This document shows, piece after piece, positions 16,885 to 24,477 of a DNA stretch of 50,403 bases. A program made the position numbers and the translations under genes. The stretch is from positions 1-50,403 of the forward strand of contig CAMAVI010000018.1 of the NCBI GenBank assembly GCA_945861625.1. The letters run 5' to 3'. The number at the start of each line of letters is the position of its first letter. The stretch's first letter is position 1. Source of the DNA: Candidatus Sulfopaludibacter sp. SbA3 (GTDB lineage: Bacteria > Acidobacteriota > Terriglobia > Bryobacterales > Bryobacteraceae). A model generated the notes under the pieces. The model did no database searches. It was given only the letters and a program-made list of their open reading frames with translations, and was not told the DNA's origin.

Positions 16885-18705
16885 ATGCAAACGGCCGCCA
16901 TCCCGTATCGGGTTGCTGATTTTCTGAAGCAGCATCCGCCGTTTCAGTTTCTTGACGAAGCGGAATTGGTCGCCCTGGCCGCGCGCGGCCGCGTGAAATT
17001 CTATACGCCCGACGAATATATTTGCTGGCAAGCTTCGCCGCACACGTCTTTCATTTATGTGATCCAGCAGGGCTCGGTTTCGCTCTGGGATGAATCGGTT
17101 GACCCGCCGGCGCTGCGCGATATTCGGGGCGCCGGGGACTGCATCGGCTTTGAGCAGTTCAATGGCGCTCCCACCAGCCTCCATTCCGCCAAGGCTGCGA
17201 CGGAGGTGATGGTCTACGCGCTCCCGGCCGCTGATTTCGAACCACTACTGGCCCGCCATCCCAGGGCCGCAGCCTATGTCGCCGCCTCTTCCGCTGTTAC
17301 CGCGGACTATTCTGCCGAAAGCGAGCGGCCCCTTCCGCACGAGACGTTTCTCGCCGATCTCGTGCGCGGCGGTGAGCCGCTATCCTGCCCGGCGTCGACG
17401 CCCATTCGGGAAGCGGCGCGCCTGCTGAGTGATTCCGGGACGCATGCCGTTGCGCTCATGGAGGGGGAGCAGCTTGCCACGCTGCTCACGTCCAGCGATG
17501 TGCTGTGCTGGGCAGCCAGTGGAGCACGCGACCCGGAACAACCCGCGCGTAATATTGCATCCGCGAGCGCCATGACCATGCCTCCACAAACGATGGTGAG
17601 CGAATGTGTGCTGGCGATGGCGGAAGCGCGCGCCTCCGCGGCCGCGCTCACCAGCGACGGTTCCGCCGGCACCACGATCCACGGCATCGTTACGGCCGGC
17701 AGTCTGGCTCCTGCGTTTGGCGATGATCCGGTCACGATTCTGCAGGAGATTGTCCGCGCGCCCGATCTATCGGCGCTGCGGGCGCTCAATGCGCGTGCCC
17801 GCTCATGGATACGCGACAACTTGGCGGCGCCACCGGCTCTCGACTGGCTCGCGGTCTGGGCCGATCTTGTGAACCGCCGCATCTTGGAACGGCTGCTTCA
17901 TTTCACCGCGTGCCGGGATACACAGATGCTCTTCTGTTTCCACGGCTCGGCCGGCCGCCAGGAACTGCTCACGGCGCTTGCTCCCAACATTGCGGTCATT
18001 GGTGCAGCGCCTCCGTCATTGGGCACTGCATTGGGCACTGCATTGGGCACTGCGCTTGCCGAGTGCGGCTACTTGTCACCTAAACCACCGGTGGCGGCCA
18101 GTCTCGAGGAATGGAAGGCCCGCTTCTCCGGCTGGATTCGTGACCCGATCCTGAATCAGGCTTATCTTTCGCTTTCCTTATTCGATCTGCGCCCCGTGTT
18201 TGGGCCCGCGCCCATCTTCGATGAATTGAAACGGCACGTGCGCGCGGAACTGGCCGAGGAACCCGCGTTTCTGCGAATTCTGGCTAACGACTGTCTCTCC
18301 AGCCTCCCGCCGCTCACATTCTTCCGCGATCTGGTGATTGAAGAGTCCGGGGAACAGACGGCCACCTTCCGGCTGAAGAGTAGCGCTTTGCGGCCACTTA
18401 TCGATGTCGCACGGGTCTTCGGAATCGCTTCCGGAAATCCACTGGGGGCGTCCACTTCCCAGCGTTTCCAACAGGCGCGCCGCTTGCTCCCCGCGCGGGA
18501 AGCCATTTTTCGCGAGGCGGCGGAAGCGATGCGTATTATGCTGTTTCATCAAGTGCGTGCCGGACTTCGGATGGGTACAAGCGGCTCCGCGCTGCCGCTT
18601 TCCATGGTCAGCCGCCACGACCGGCAGGTGCTGAAAAGCTGTTTCCGCTCAACTCATAACCTGCTGGAATTTACGGCGCCCTGTGACTGGATGGGGGCGT
18701 CTTGA
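16885..18705 (+). CDS. cNMP-binding/CBS/DUF294 protein with degenerate nucleotidyltransferase motif
   Basis: A 606-residue cytoplasmic signalling-type protein. The cyclic-nucleotide-binding domain covers about residues 15-135 and a CBS-like pair about 165-285. The DUF294 nucleotidyltransferase-like domain lies at about 305-430 and the DUF294_C substrate-binding domain at 460-600. In the GlnD-like motif GSxGRxE(Q)TLxTDQDN the present protein reads GSAGRQELLTALAPN (from Gly354). The two aspartates that normally bind metal are replaced by Ala and Asn, so it is probably inactive as a nucleotidyltransferase. The ATG at 16885 is preceded by AGAGGA. A 12-bp triplication inserts repeated LGTA units near residue 380. 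It is coupled to a DnaQ-like exonuclease gene, its usual partner. Confidence 0.85.
   Translation: MQTAAIPYRVADFLKQHPPFQFLDEAELVALAARGRVKFYTPDEYICWQASPHTSFIYVIQQGSVSLWDESVDPPALRDIRGAGDCIGFEQFNGAPTSLHSAKAATEVMVYALPAADFEPLLARHPRAAAYVAASSAVTADYSAESERPLPHETFLADLVRGGEPLSCPASTPIREAARLLSDSGTHAVALMEGEQLATLLTSSDVLCWAASGARDPEQPARNIASASAMTMPPQTMVSECVLAMAEARASAAALTSDGSAGTTIHGIVTAGSLAPAFGDDPVTILQEIVRAPDLSALRALNARARSWIRDNLAAPPALDWLAVWADLVNRRILERLLHFTACRDTQMLFCFHGSAGRQELLTALAPNIAVIGAAPPSLGTALGTALGTALAECGYLSPKPPVAASLEEWKARFSGWIRDPILNQAYLSLSLFDLRPVFGPAPIFDELKRHVRAELAEEPAFLRILANDCLSSLPPLTFFRDLVIEESGEQTATFRLKSSALRPLIDVARVFGIASGNPLGASTSQRFQQARRLLPAREAIFREAAEAMRIMLFHQVRAGLRMGTSGSALPLSMVSRHDRQVLKSCFRSTHNLLEFTAPCDWMGAS
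18018..18053 (+). repeat. Three perfect 12-bp tandem repeats within a CDS
   Basis: ATTGGGCACTGC is repeated three times without mismatch, in frame, coding for LGTA units. The length being a multiple of three preserves the reading frame whatever the copy number, so this is a candidate slippage-prone locus inside the DUF294 gene. Confidence 0.9.
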
Positions 18706-19310
18706 GCTGGGCGCCGGACACACCCATCGAGCAAGTCCGTTTCGTGGTGCTCGATTCGGAGACCACCGGACTCAATCCGCGTAAAGACCGTATCGTCACG
18801 ATCGGGGCCATTGCGGTCATCCATCACGAAATCCTGATCGAGGATTCCTTCGAGGCGCTGCTGAAAGTGGAATACAACTCCAGCGCGGTCACGGTCCATG
18901 GCGTCACTCGCGAGGAGAGCCTGGCGGGACTCGATGAACCCGAGGCGCTGACTCAGTTTCTGGCATATCTGGGCGACGGAGTCATCGTCGGCCATCACAT
19001 CGGACACGATGTGGAGACGTTCAACGCCGGCTACGAACGGCACTGGGGATTCCGCATGCCGAACCTGAGTCTCGATACCATGGCATTGACGCTCCATCTG
19101 GAGCGCGACGGAGCGTTCGCCGGCCGTGATGCGATCCAGGAGTTTTCGCTCGATGCCTTGTGCGGGCTCTTCGATATTATTCCCCACGACCGTCATACCG
19201 CTCCGGGCGACGCGTTTATGACGGCACTGGTTTTCCAACGCCTGCTGCGCTTGGCCGGCAAACATAACCGGACCACGTTGGACCGGCTCTTAGAACCCTT
19301 CGAGCCCTAG
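18702..19310 (+). CDS. DnaQ-like 3'-5' exonuclease (DEDDh)
   Basis: A 202-residue exonuclease-fold protein. Exo I is VVLDSETTGLNP, Exo II is GHHIGHDVETFN, and Exo III is HTAPGDAFMTA with the H-X4-D spacing of DEDDh enzymes. All acidic residues needed for two-metal catalysis appear present. Homologues are DNA polymerase III epsilon-like, but this stand-alone gene next to a DUF294 gene belongs to a conserved pair of unclear role. The start is TTG at 18702, overlapping the upstream stop (TTGA), with GGGGG a few bases before it. The transporter genes that often accompany this pair (solute symporter, DUF4212) are absent. Confidence 0.85.
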   Translation: MSWAPDTPIEQVRFVVLDSETTGLNPRKDRIVTIGAIAVIHHEILIEDSFEALLKVEYNSSAVTVHGVTREESLAGLDEPEALTQFLAYLGDGVIVGHHIGHDVETFNAGYERHWGFRMPNLSLDTMALTLHLERDGAFAGRDAIQEFSLDALCGLFDIIPHDRHTAPGDAFMTALVFQRLLRLAGKHNRTTLDRLLEPFEP

Positions 19311-19330
19311 CTGCAGAAGCCGGGCGGCTG

Positions 19331-19351
19331 AAAACCACCGCCTTACGGTGG
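19331..19351 (-). terminator. Weak intrinsic terminator-like hairpin, minus strand
   Basis: CCACCG-CCTTA-CGGTGG forms a 6-bp stem with a 5-base loop. On the minus strand it is followed by TTTT (19334-19331). It could stop transcription running out of folK antisense through the small gene at 19447-19809. It has no T-tract for the plus strand. Confidence 0.3.
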
Positions 19352-19403
19352 AACAGGGCCATTCGAAGAATCCATATTCTATGTGGTTTCAGTGACTTAA
19401 GTA

Positions 19404-19420
19404 TTGGCCCCGCACTTGCA
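19404..19420 (+). promoter_or_regulatory. Sigma-54 (-24/-12) promoter
   Basis: TTGGCCCCGCACTTGCA matches the consensus TTGGCACG-N4-TTGCA with the conserved GG and GC dinucleotides exactly 12 bases apart. The predicted start of transcription falls near 19431, just ahead of the Shine-Dalgarno AAGGAGG (19436-19442) and the ATG at 19447, so spacing is right for a short leader. Transcription would need an enhancer-binding activator; no gene for one is in the window. Confidence 0.7.
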
Positions 19421-19446
19421 TTTTGAGAAGGCAAGAAGGAGGCAGT

Positions 19447-19809
19447 ATGAAAATAAAATGGATGGCACCTGCAATTCTGGCGGGGATGTTGATGACGGGC
19501 GGTTCGCTATTCGCGCAGTCTCGATTCTCTGTGGGAATCGGAATTGGAACGCCGGGTTATTACGCGCCTCCGCCGGTAGTCGTCTACCGGCCTCCTTATC
19601 CAGGTCCGGGCTACAACTGGGTGGATGGCTACTACAATCCGTACGGTAGTTGGGTTACGGGTTACTGGGCTCCGCCGGCATATCGTTACGGCTATGCCGG
19701 GCCTCGCTACTACGCCGCTCCCCGGTATTATACGGCACCCCGTTACAATGGCGGATATTCCCGCGGCTTCCGTGACGGCCGTGACTGGGATCGCGGTCGC
19801 CGGCGTTAA
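19447..19809 (+). CDS. Small secreted WXXGXW-repeat protein
   Basis: A 120-residue protein with a signal peptide (cleavage likely after GGSLFAQ). A proline/tyrosine/glycine-rich mature part follows with NWVDGYYNPYGSWVTGYWAP, which fits the WXXGXW repeat family of secreted proteins of unknown function. The tail is Tyr-Arg-Gly-rich (YYAAPRYYTAPRYNGGYSRG). It has a perfect Shine-Dalgarno sequence, AAGGAGG, and a well-formed sigma-54 promoter. It is monocistronic and its stop overlaps the convergent folK gene by 4 bp. A role in the envelope under stress is a guess. Confidence 0.8.
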   Translation: MKIKWMAPAILAGMLMTGGSLFAQSRFSVGIGIGTPGYYAPPPVVVYRPPYPGPGYNWVDGYYNPYGSWVTGYWAPPAYRYGYAGPRYYAAPRYYTAPRYNGGYSRGFRDGRDWDRGRRR

Positions 19810-20288
19810 GACGTAAGGCGGCGCACCGGCTGATCCATCGTTTCGGCGAGCATCTCCGGTACGCTGCGCCCTGTCCGCGGATGACGAAGGGCGGGAGCCA
19901 GTTCACTCAGCGGCTCCAGCACAAAGCGGCGCTCGGCCATCCGCGGATGCGGGACTTCGAGGCCCGGTAGATGGATTACCGTGTTGCCGAACAGAAGAAT
20001 GTCCAGGTCAATCACTCGCGGGCCGTTGGGGATCAGTCTCTGACGGCCCATCCCCTGTTCGATCTTCAAAAGCCGTGCCAGTAACTGGCGCGGATAGAGC
20101 GTCGTCTCCGCTTCCACCACCTGATTCAGAAACCAAGGTTGTTCGAGAAGCCCGCGCGGCCCGGTTTCATAAACCGAAGACGCTTGCTTGAGCTTCAGAT
20201 GGGGCGATTGCATGCGCTCGCGGGCCTGCAGCAGGTTGCCGAGGCGATCCCCCAGGTTCGATCCCAGCGCGATGTAGACGGTTTTCAA
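19806..20288 (-). CDS. folK: 2-amino-4-hydroxy-6-hydroxymethyldihydropteridine pyrophosphokinase
   Basis: A 160-residue enzyme that transfers pyrophosphate from ATP to the pterin precursor of folate. Signatures are YIALGSNLGDR at the N-terminus, SSVYETGP, PWFLNQVV and the HPPK motif GPRVIDLDILLFG with PHPRMAERRFVLEPL. Length is normal for the family. It starts 8 bp after ruvB and is the last gene of a ruvA-ruvB-folK run. No other folate gene is nearby. Confidence 0.95.
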   Translation of the reverse strand: MKTVYIALGSNLGDRLGNLLQARERMQSPHLKLKQASSVYETGPRGLLEQPWFLNQVVEAETTLYPRQLLARLLKIEQGMGRQRLIPNGPRVIDLDILLFGNTVIHLPGLEVPHPRMAERRFVLEPLSELAPALRHPRTGRSVPEMLAETMDQPVRRLTS

Positions 20289-20296
20289 GAGATCGT

Positions 20297-21322
20297 TTAT
20301 TGGAAGAGACCGCTTTGCGACGTGCGCGCCCGGCGGGCGATTCCGAAGTATTCAAAGCCACGCTCGGTGCCCACGCGCCCGCGTGGAGTGCGGTCGAGAA
20401 AGCCAAGTTGCATCAGGTACGGCTCGTAGACTTCCTCGATGGTGCCGGGTTCCTCATCGATGGAAGCGGCGATGGTGCTCAGTCCCACGGGGCCGCCTCC
20501 ATATTTTTCCAGAACCGTCAGCATGATCTTCTGGTCGATTTCGTCGAGTCCGAAGCGGTCCACTTCCAGCATGTTCAACGCTTTTTCAGCCACCGTGAGA
20601 TCAATACGCCCGTCGGCGCGCACCTGGGCATAGTCGCGCACACGCCTCAAAAGACGATTCGAAATACGTGGCGTGCCGCGGCTGCGGCGGGCGATTTCTT
20701 CGGCACCCAACGCATCGATGTCCACGCTGAGCAGATGGGCGGAGCGGCGCACGATCTTACTCAGTTCCGCGACGTCGTAAGGGTTCAGGCGCAGCACCAG
20801 GCCGAAGCGCCCGCGCAAGGGAGCGCTAATAATACCCTGGCGCGTGGTGGCGCCGATGGCCGTGAACGGTTTGATATCCATGGCCACGGTGCGCGCCCCC
20901 GGGCCGGTGCCGATCAGGATATCCATGCGGAAGTCTTCCAGCGCCGAGTAGATCATTTCCTCGACGTCGGGCTGTAAGCGGTGAATCTCGTCGACAAAGA
21001 AGACTTCGCGCTCCGTGATGTTGCTCAGAATGCCGACCAGGTCGAGCTTCTTTTGCAGCACGGGGCCGGAAGTCTGTTGGATGCTCACGCCAAGTTCGGC
21101 GGCGATGATGCCCGCGAGCGTGGTCTTGCCGAGGCCGGGCGGGCCGTAGAGCAGTACGTGATCCATGGCTTCGCCGCGCTTCCTGGCCGCTTCGATGGTG
21201 ATGGAGAGCTGTTCCTTGATATTGGCTTGTCCCGCGAAATCGGCAAGCCGCGACGGGCGGAGCGCGGTTTCAAATTGACGCTCTTCCTCGCGCAGCGACG
21301 CCGAGACGATGCCTTTTTCCAT
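20297..21322 (-). CDS. ruvB: Holliday junction ATP-dependent DNA helicase RuvB
   Basis: A 341-residue AAA+ motor that drives branch migration with RuvA. Walker A is YGPPGLGKTT, Walker B is VFFVDEIHR, sensor 1 lies in FTAIGATTRQG, and the arginine-finger region is APLRGRFG. The C-terminal winged helix includes IEEVYEPYLMQLGFLDRTPRGR. Length is typical. It begins 11 bp after ruvA and is followed by folK after 8 bp. ruvC is not in this window. Confidence 0.97.
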   Translation of the reverse strand: MEKGIVSASLREEERQFETALRPSRLADFAGQANIKEQLSITIEAARKRGEAMDHVLLYGPPGLGKTTLAGIIAAELGVSIQQTSGPVLQKKLDLVGILSNITEREVFFVDEIHRLQPDVEEMIYSALEDFRMDILIGTGPGARTVAMDIKPFTAIGATTRQGIISAPLRGRFGLVLRLNPYDVAELSKIVRRSAHLLSVDIDALGAEEIARRSRGTPRISNRLLRRVRDYAQVRADGRIDLTVAEKALNMLEVDRFGLDEIDQKIMLTVLEKYGGGPVGLSTIAASIDEEPGTIEEVYEPYLMQLGFLDRTPRGRVGTERGFEYFGIARRARTSQSGLFQ

Positions 21323-21333
21323 GCAGTTTCAGT

Positions 21334-21930
21334 CTAGCGAACTAATTTCAGTGCGCGCCGGAATAAATCGTCGAACTCGTTGGACTCGTTCGTCGAGCGT
21401 GCCTTCGTTACGGCGGCCTCAGCAGCGGCGCGGGACGCTCCGAAGTTCATCAGCGCCGAGATGACGTCTTCCTCACTGGAGCTGAATGGACCTGTGGATG
21501 TGCCGGCGGCGGCTTCGGCGTGGCTCGCGGGTCCCATCTTGTCGCGCAATTCCAGCACCATGCGCTCGGCGGTTTTCTTGCCGACTCCGGGAATTCGCAC
21601 GAGTTGCTCCACTGCGCCGGTGCGGATGGCGGAACGCAGATCTTCGGACGTGAGGCCGCTGAGCGCGGTGATTGCCAGCTTGGGACCGATGCCGCTCACG
21701 GCGATGAGTTTTTCAAAGAGCGCTTTGTCTTCCTTGGTCAAGAAACCGAACAGGGCCAAGATATCTTCGCGCACGTGCATGTAGATGTGCAGCTTGACAA
21801 CCGCGCCCTGCTCCGGCAGCGAAGAATACGCCGACACGGGGATGGTCACTTCGTAGCCGACGCCCTGAACATCGATGGTCACCTGGTTGGGATGCTTTTC
21901 GAGAAGTGTGCCGCGCAGATGCGAGATCAT
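21334..21930 (-). CDS. ruvA: Holliday junction DNA-binding protein RuvA
   Basis: A 198-residue junction-binding subunit. The N-terminal OB fold (MISHLRGTLLEKHPNQVTID) is followed by two helix-hairpin-helix motifs, ISGIG-type in VSGIGPKLAITALSG and IPGVGKKTAERMVLELRDK. The C-terminal domain III (DVISALMNFGASRAAAEAA) contacts RuvB. The open frame continues far upstream, but only the ATG at 21930 gives the canonical RuvA N-terminus. It diverges from rsmE across 39 bp. Confidence 0.96.
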   Translation of the reverse strand: MISHLRGTLLEKHPNQVTIDVQGVGYEVTIPVSAYSSLPEQGAVVKLHIYMHVREDILALFGFLTKEDKALFEKLIAVSGIGPKLAITALSGLTSEDLRSAIRTGAVEQLVRIPGVGKKTAERMVLELRDKMGPASHAEAAAGTSTGPFSSSEEDVISALMNFGASRAAAEAAVTKARSTNESNEFDDLFRRALKLVR

Positions 21931-21969
21931 TAAAACAAAGAATACAAGAATCGGGACACAGGAGTCGGC

Positions 21970-22710
21970 ATGCGGCGGCGTTTTTTTGTGGATCAGGTCC
22001 GGAACGGGCAGGCGGAGATCGGAGGCGAGGACGCCGCGCATCTCACGCGCGTGCTGCGCGTAGAGGTGGGCCAGCGCTATGAGATCTCCGACAATCACCA
22101 GGTCTACCTGGCCGAAATCGAGAAGGCGCGCAAAGAGCAGGTGGTCTTTCGCATCGTCGAAAAGCTGCCTGTCATTGAGCCGCCGGTGCGGATGATCCTG
22201 ATCGCGGCCATTTTCAAGTTCGACCACTTCGAGTGGATGATCGAAAAGGCGACAGAGCTTGGCGTTACGGAAATCTTGCCGGTGATCACGACGCGCACGG
22301 AGAAGGGTCTCGATAAAGCGGCTCCCAAACGTTTGGAGCGGTGGCGCAGAATTGGCGTCGAAGCCAGCCAGCAATCCCGGCGCGCGCGGCTTCCGGAGAT
22401 CGCGGAGCCGGTCAGATGGTCCGCGGCGCTTGCGGCCAGCGCGAAATACCGCTATGCGCTGGATGAAAATGAAAGCCGTCCGCTTGCGAGCGTACTTCCC
22501 GCGGCCCGGCAAAATGACGACACAGTCGCGCTCCTCGTTGGCCCGGAAGGCGGTTGGACGGAGGAGGAACGCGCGGCGTTTACATCGGCGGGCTGGGCTC
22601 CCGTATCATTGGGGCCTTCGATCTTGCGCGCGGAAACGGCGGCGCTGGCGGGTCTTGCCGTGGTGAGTTCGGCATGGCTCGAACGCGCGGTTGCTACACT
22701 AGAGCTTTGA
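21970..22710 (+). CDS. rsmE: 16S rRNA (uracil1498-N3)-methyltransferase
   Basis: A 246-residue SPOUT methyltransferase with an N-terminal PUA-like domain (RRRFFVDQV, AAHLTRVLRVEVGQ). The trefoil-knot SAM site appears as LLVGPEGGWTEEE and SLGPSILRAETAAL. It modifies U1498 of 16S rRNA in the assembled small subunit. The Shine-Dalgarno CAGGAG is well placed. Its stop codon overlaps the likely TTG start of the ABC permease (TTGA). Confidence 0.95.
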   Translation: MRRRFFVDQVRNGQAEIGGEDAAHLTRVLRVEVGQRYEISDNHQVYLAEIEKARKEQVVFRIVEKLPVIEPPVRMILIAAIFKFDHFEWMIEKATELGVTEILPVITTRTEKGLDKAAPKRLERWRRIGVEASQQSRRARLPEIAEPVRWSAALAASAKYRYALDENESRPLASVLPAARQNDDTVALLVGPEGGWTEEERAAFTSAGWAPVSLGPSILRAETAALAGLAVVSSAWLERAVATLEL

Positions 22711-23792
22711 TCCACCGCCTCGTTCTAGAAAATCTGAAGCACCGTCCGGTGCGAACTCTGCTCAGCGCGACTGCCATCGGAGTGCAGGTCACCATGATCC
22801 TCACGCTGGTGGGCGTCAGCCAGGGCGTTTTGGGCGACATTGCGGCGCGCTCCCGCGGGACCGGCGCGGATATTCTTGTGCGTCCTCCGGGTAGTTCGGT
22901 TCTGGCGTTCTCCGGCGACATGCCGCAGGGTATTGTGGGCTTGGTGCGCAAGGAGCCGCACGTGGTGATGGCTACCGGCACCAAGGTCCAGTCCATCGGA
23001 AATTTCGATTCCATCACCGGCATCAATCTGGAAGAATTCAACGCGATCAGCGGCGGGCTGCGCTATCTGGAAGGCGGGCCCTTGCAAGGTCCCGACGACC
23101 TTCTGATCGACGACGTTTATGCCGGGGCACACAAGTTGCACGCGGGCGACAGTCTGGATTTGGGGTTGCAGTGGCGGATTGCCGGCGTAGTTGAGTCTGG
23201 CAAGCTTTCGCATATCTTCGCGGGCATCGCATCGCTGCAAGATAAGTATTCGGCCAAGGATAAGGTCAGCGTGATCTATGTGAAACTCGACGATCCGAAA
23301 AATCTGGCCGCGGTGATCGATTCGCTAAAAGTGAAGCTGGAAGACTACAAGGTCTTCTCGGTGGATGAATTCGTCTCCTTGATTTCCGTGGATAGCATTC
23401 CAATCCTGAAACGCTTCACGAATGTAGTGATCGGACTGGCGGTGATCGTCGGCTTCCTAGTGGTGTTTCTCTCCATGTATACCGCCGTGCTGGAGCGTAC
23501 GCGCGAGATCGGGATTCTGAAGGCGCTGGGCGCCTCGCCGGGCTACATTATGGCGATCCTGTTGCGAGAAACATTTTTCCTTGCCGTGGCAGGAGCAATT
23601 GCCGGAGTCCTGATGAGCTTTGGCACGCAATGGATCATGCGCGTCTTCGTACCCACCATGCCCATGTTGATCGTGTACGCGTGGTGGCCATGGGCGGCGC
23701 TGATCGCGTTGACGGGCTCGCTGATTGGCGCGATCTATCCGGGATTGAAGGCCGCGCGGCAGGATGCGATCGAGGCGCTTGTGTATGACTAG
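22707..23792 (+). CDS. FtsX/MacB-type ABC transporter permease
   Basis: A 361-residue inner-membrane permease with four helices: one at the N-terminus and three at the C-terminus (about residues 230-350), with a large periplasmic domain between. VLERTREIGILKALGASPGYI is the coupling-helix signature of the FtsX-like family. Relatives act in lipoprotein release (LolCE), MacB-type export or DevC-like systems. I prefer TTG 22707, which overlaps the rsmE stop and gives MIHRLVLENLKHRPVRTLL; ATG 22674 is an alternative inside rsmE. The ATPase gene follows with overlapping ends. Confidence 0.88.
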   Translation: MIHRLVLENLKHRPVRTLLSATAIGVQVTMILTLVGVSQGVLGDIAARSRGTGADILVRPPGSSVLAFSGDMPQGIVGLVRKEPHVVMATGTKVQSIGNFDSITGINLEEFNAISGGLRYLEGGPLQGPDDLLIDDVYAGAHKLHAGDSLDLGLQWRIAGVVESGKLSHIFAGIASLQDKYSAKDKVSVIYVKLDDPKNLAAVIDSLKVKLEDYKVFSVDEFVSLISVDSIPILKRFTNVVIGLAVIVGFLVVFLSMYTAVLERTREIGILKALGASPGYIMAILLRETFFLAVAGAIAGVLMSFGTQWIMRVFVPTMPMLIVYAWWPWAALIALTGSLIGAIYPGLKAARQDAIEALVYD

Positions 23793-24477
23793 CGGATTCC
23801 CGGCGAGCGAGCCCATGATCGAGATCCGCAACCTGCACAAGACATACCGGCTAGGCGAAATCGATGTGCACGCGCTGCGCGGCGTGAATCTTTCGGTGGC
23901 GCGCGGCGAATTTCTGGCGGTGGTGGGTCCGAGCGGCTCAGGGAAGTCGACGCTGTTTCATATTCTCGGCGGACTGACGCCGCCGACATCGGGGACGGTT
24001 CATATCGGCGGGCAGGATCTGCTGGGCATGACCGATGCACAGCGTACGGACATGCGCAAGAGTACCGTGGGCTTTGTCTTTCAGAAATACAATCTGCTGC
24101 CCACGCTGAGCGCCGCCGATAACATCGCGATCGCACGCGATATCGCGAAGAAGCCGCGGGAAACCGATCCGGCGTTCGACCAGATTCTGGATCTACTCGG
24201 ATTGAAGGGACGCCTGCATCACAAGCCTCGCGCTCTCTCGGGCGGAGAGCAGCAGCGCGTGGCAATTGCACGCGCGATTGTGAATCATCCGGCAATCTTG
24301 CTGGCGGATGAGCCTACGGGCAATCTGGACACCGAAAACTCAACGGCTGTCCTGGGCCTGCTTCGCGACTTGAATACACGTCTGGGGCAAACCATTTTGA
24401 TGATCACGCACAATCCGGAAGCCGCCGCCTATGGGCACCGGATCGCCAAGATGCGTGACGGGCGAGTGGTGGAGTAG
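23785..24477 (+). CDS. LolD/MacB-type ABC transporter ATPase
   Basis: A 230-residue ATPase with Walker A GPSGSGKST, Q-loop VFQKYNLLPTLSA, signature LSGGEQQRVAIARA, Walker B ILLADEPTGNLD and a switch His in ITHNPE. It energises the preceding FtsX-like permease. The ATG at 23785 lies inside the last codons of the permease gene, with GAGG upstream; MIEIRN at 23815 is an alternative start. No periplasmic adaptor (MacA-like) is adjacent. Its stop abuts the convergent tyrS stop with no gap. Confidence 0.92.
   Translation: MTSGFPASEPMIEIRNLHKTYRLGEIDVHALRGVNLSVARGEFLAVVGPSGSGKSTLFHILGGLTPPTSGTVHIGGQDLLGMTDAQRTDMRKSTVGFVFQKYNLLPTLSAADNIAIARDIAKKPRETDPAFDQILDLLGLKGRLHHKPRALSGGEQQRVAIARAIVNHPAILLADEPTGNLDTENSTAVLGLLRDLNTRLGQTILMITHNPEAAAYGHRIAKMRDGRVVE

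Noticed and set aside
20251..20270. GGTTCGATCCC, resembling a tRNA T-loop
   Set aside because: It lies inside folK codons and no matching acceptor or anticodon stems surround it.
21931..22512. N-terminal extension of the ruvA frame as a fused domain
   Set aside because: It is antisense to rsmE, and RuvA has its canonical start at 21930.
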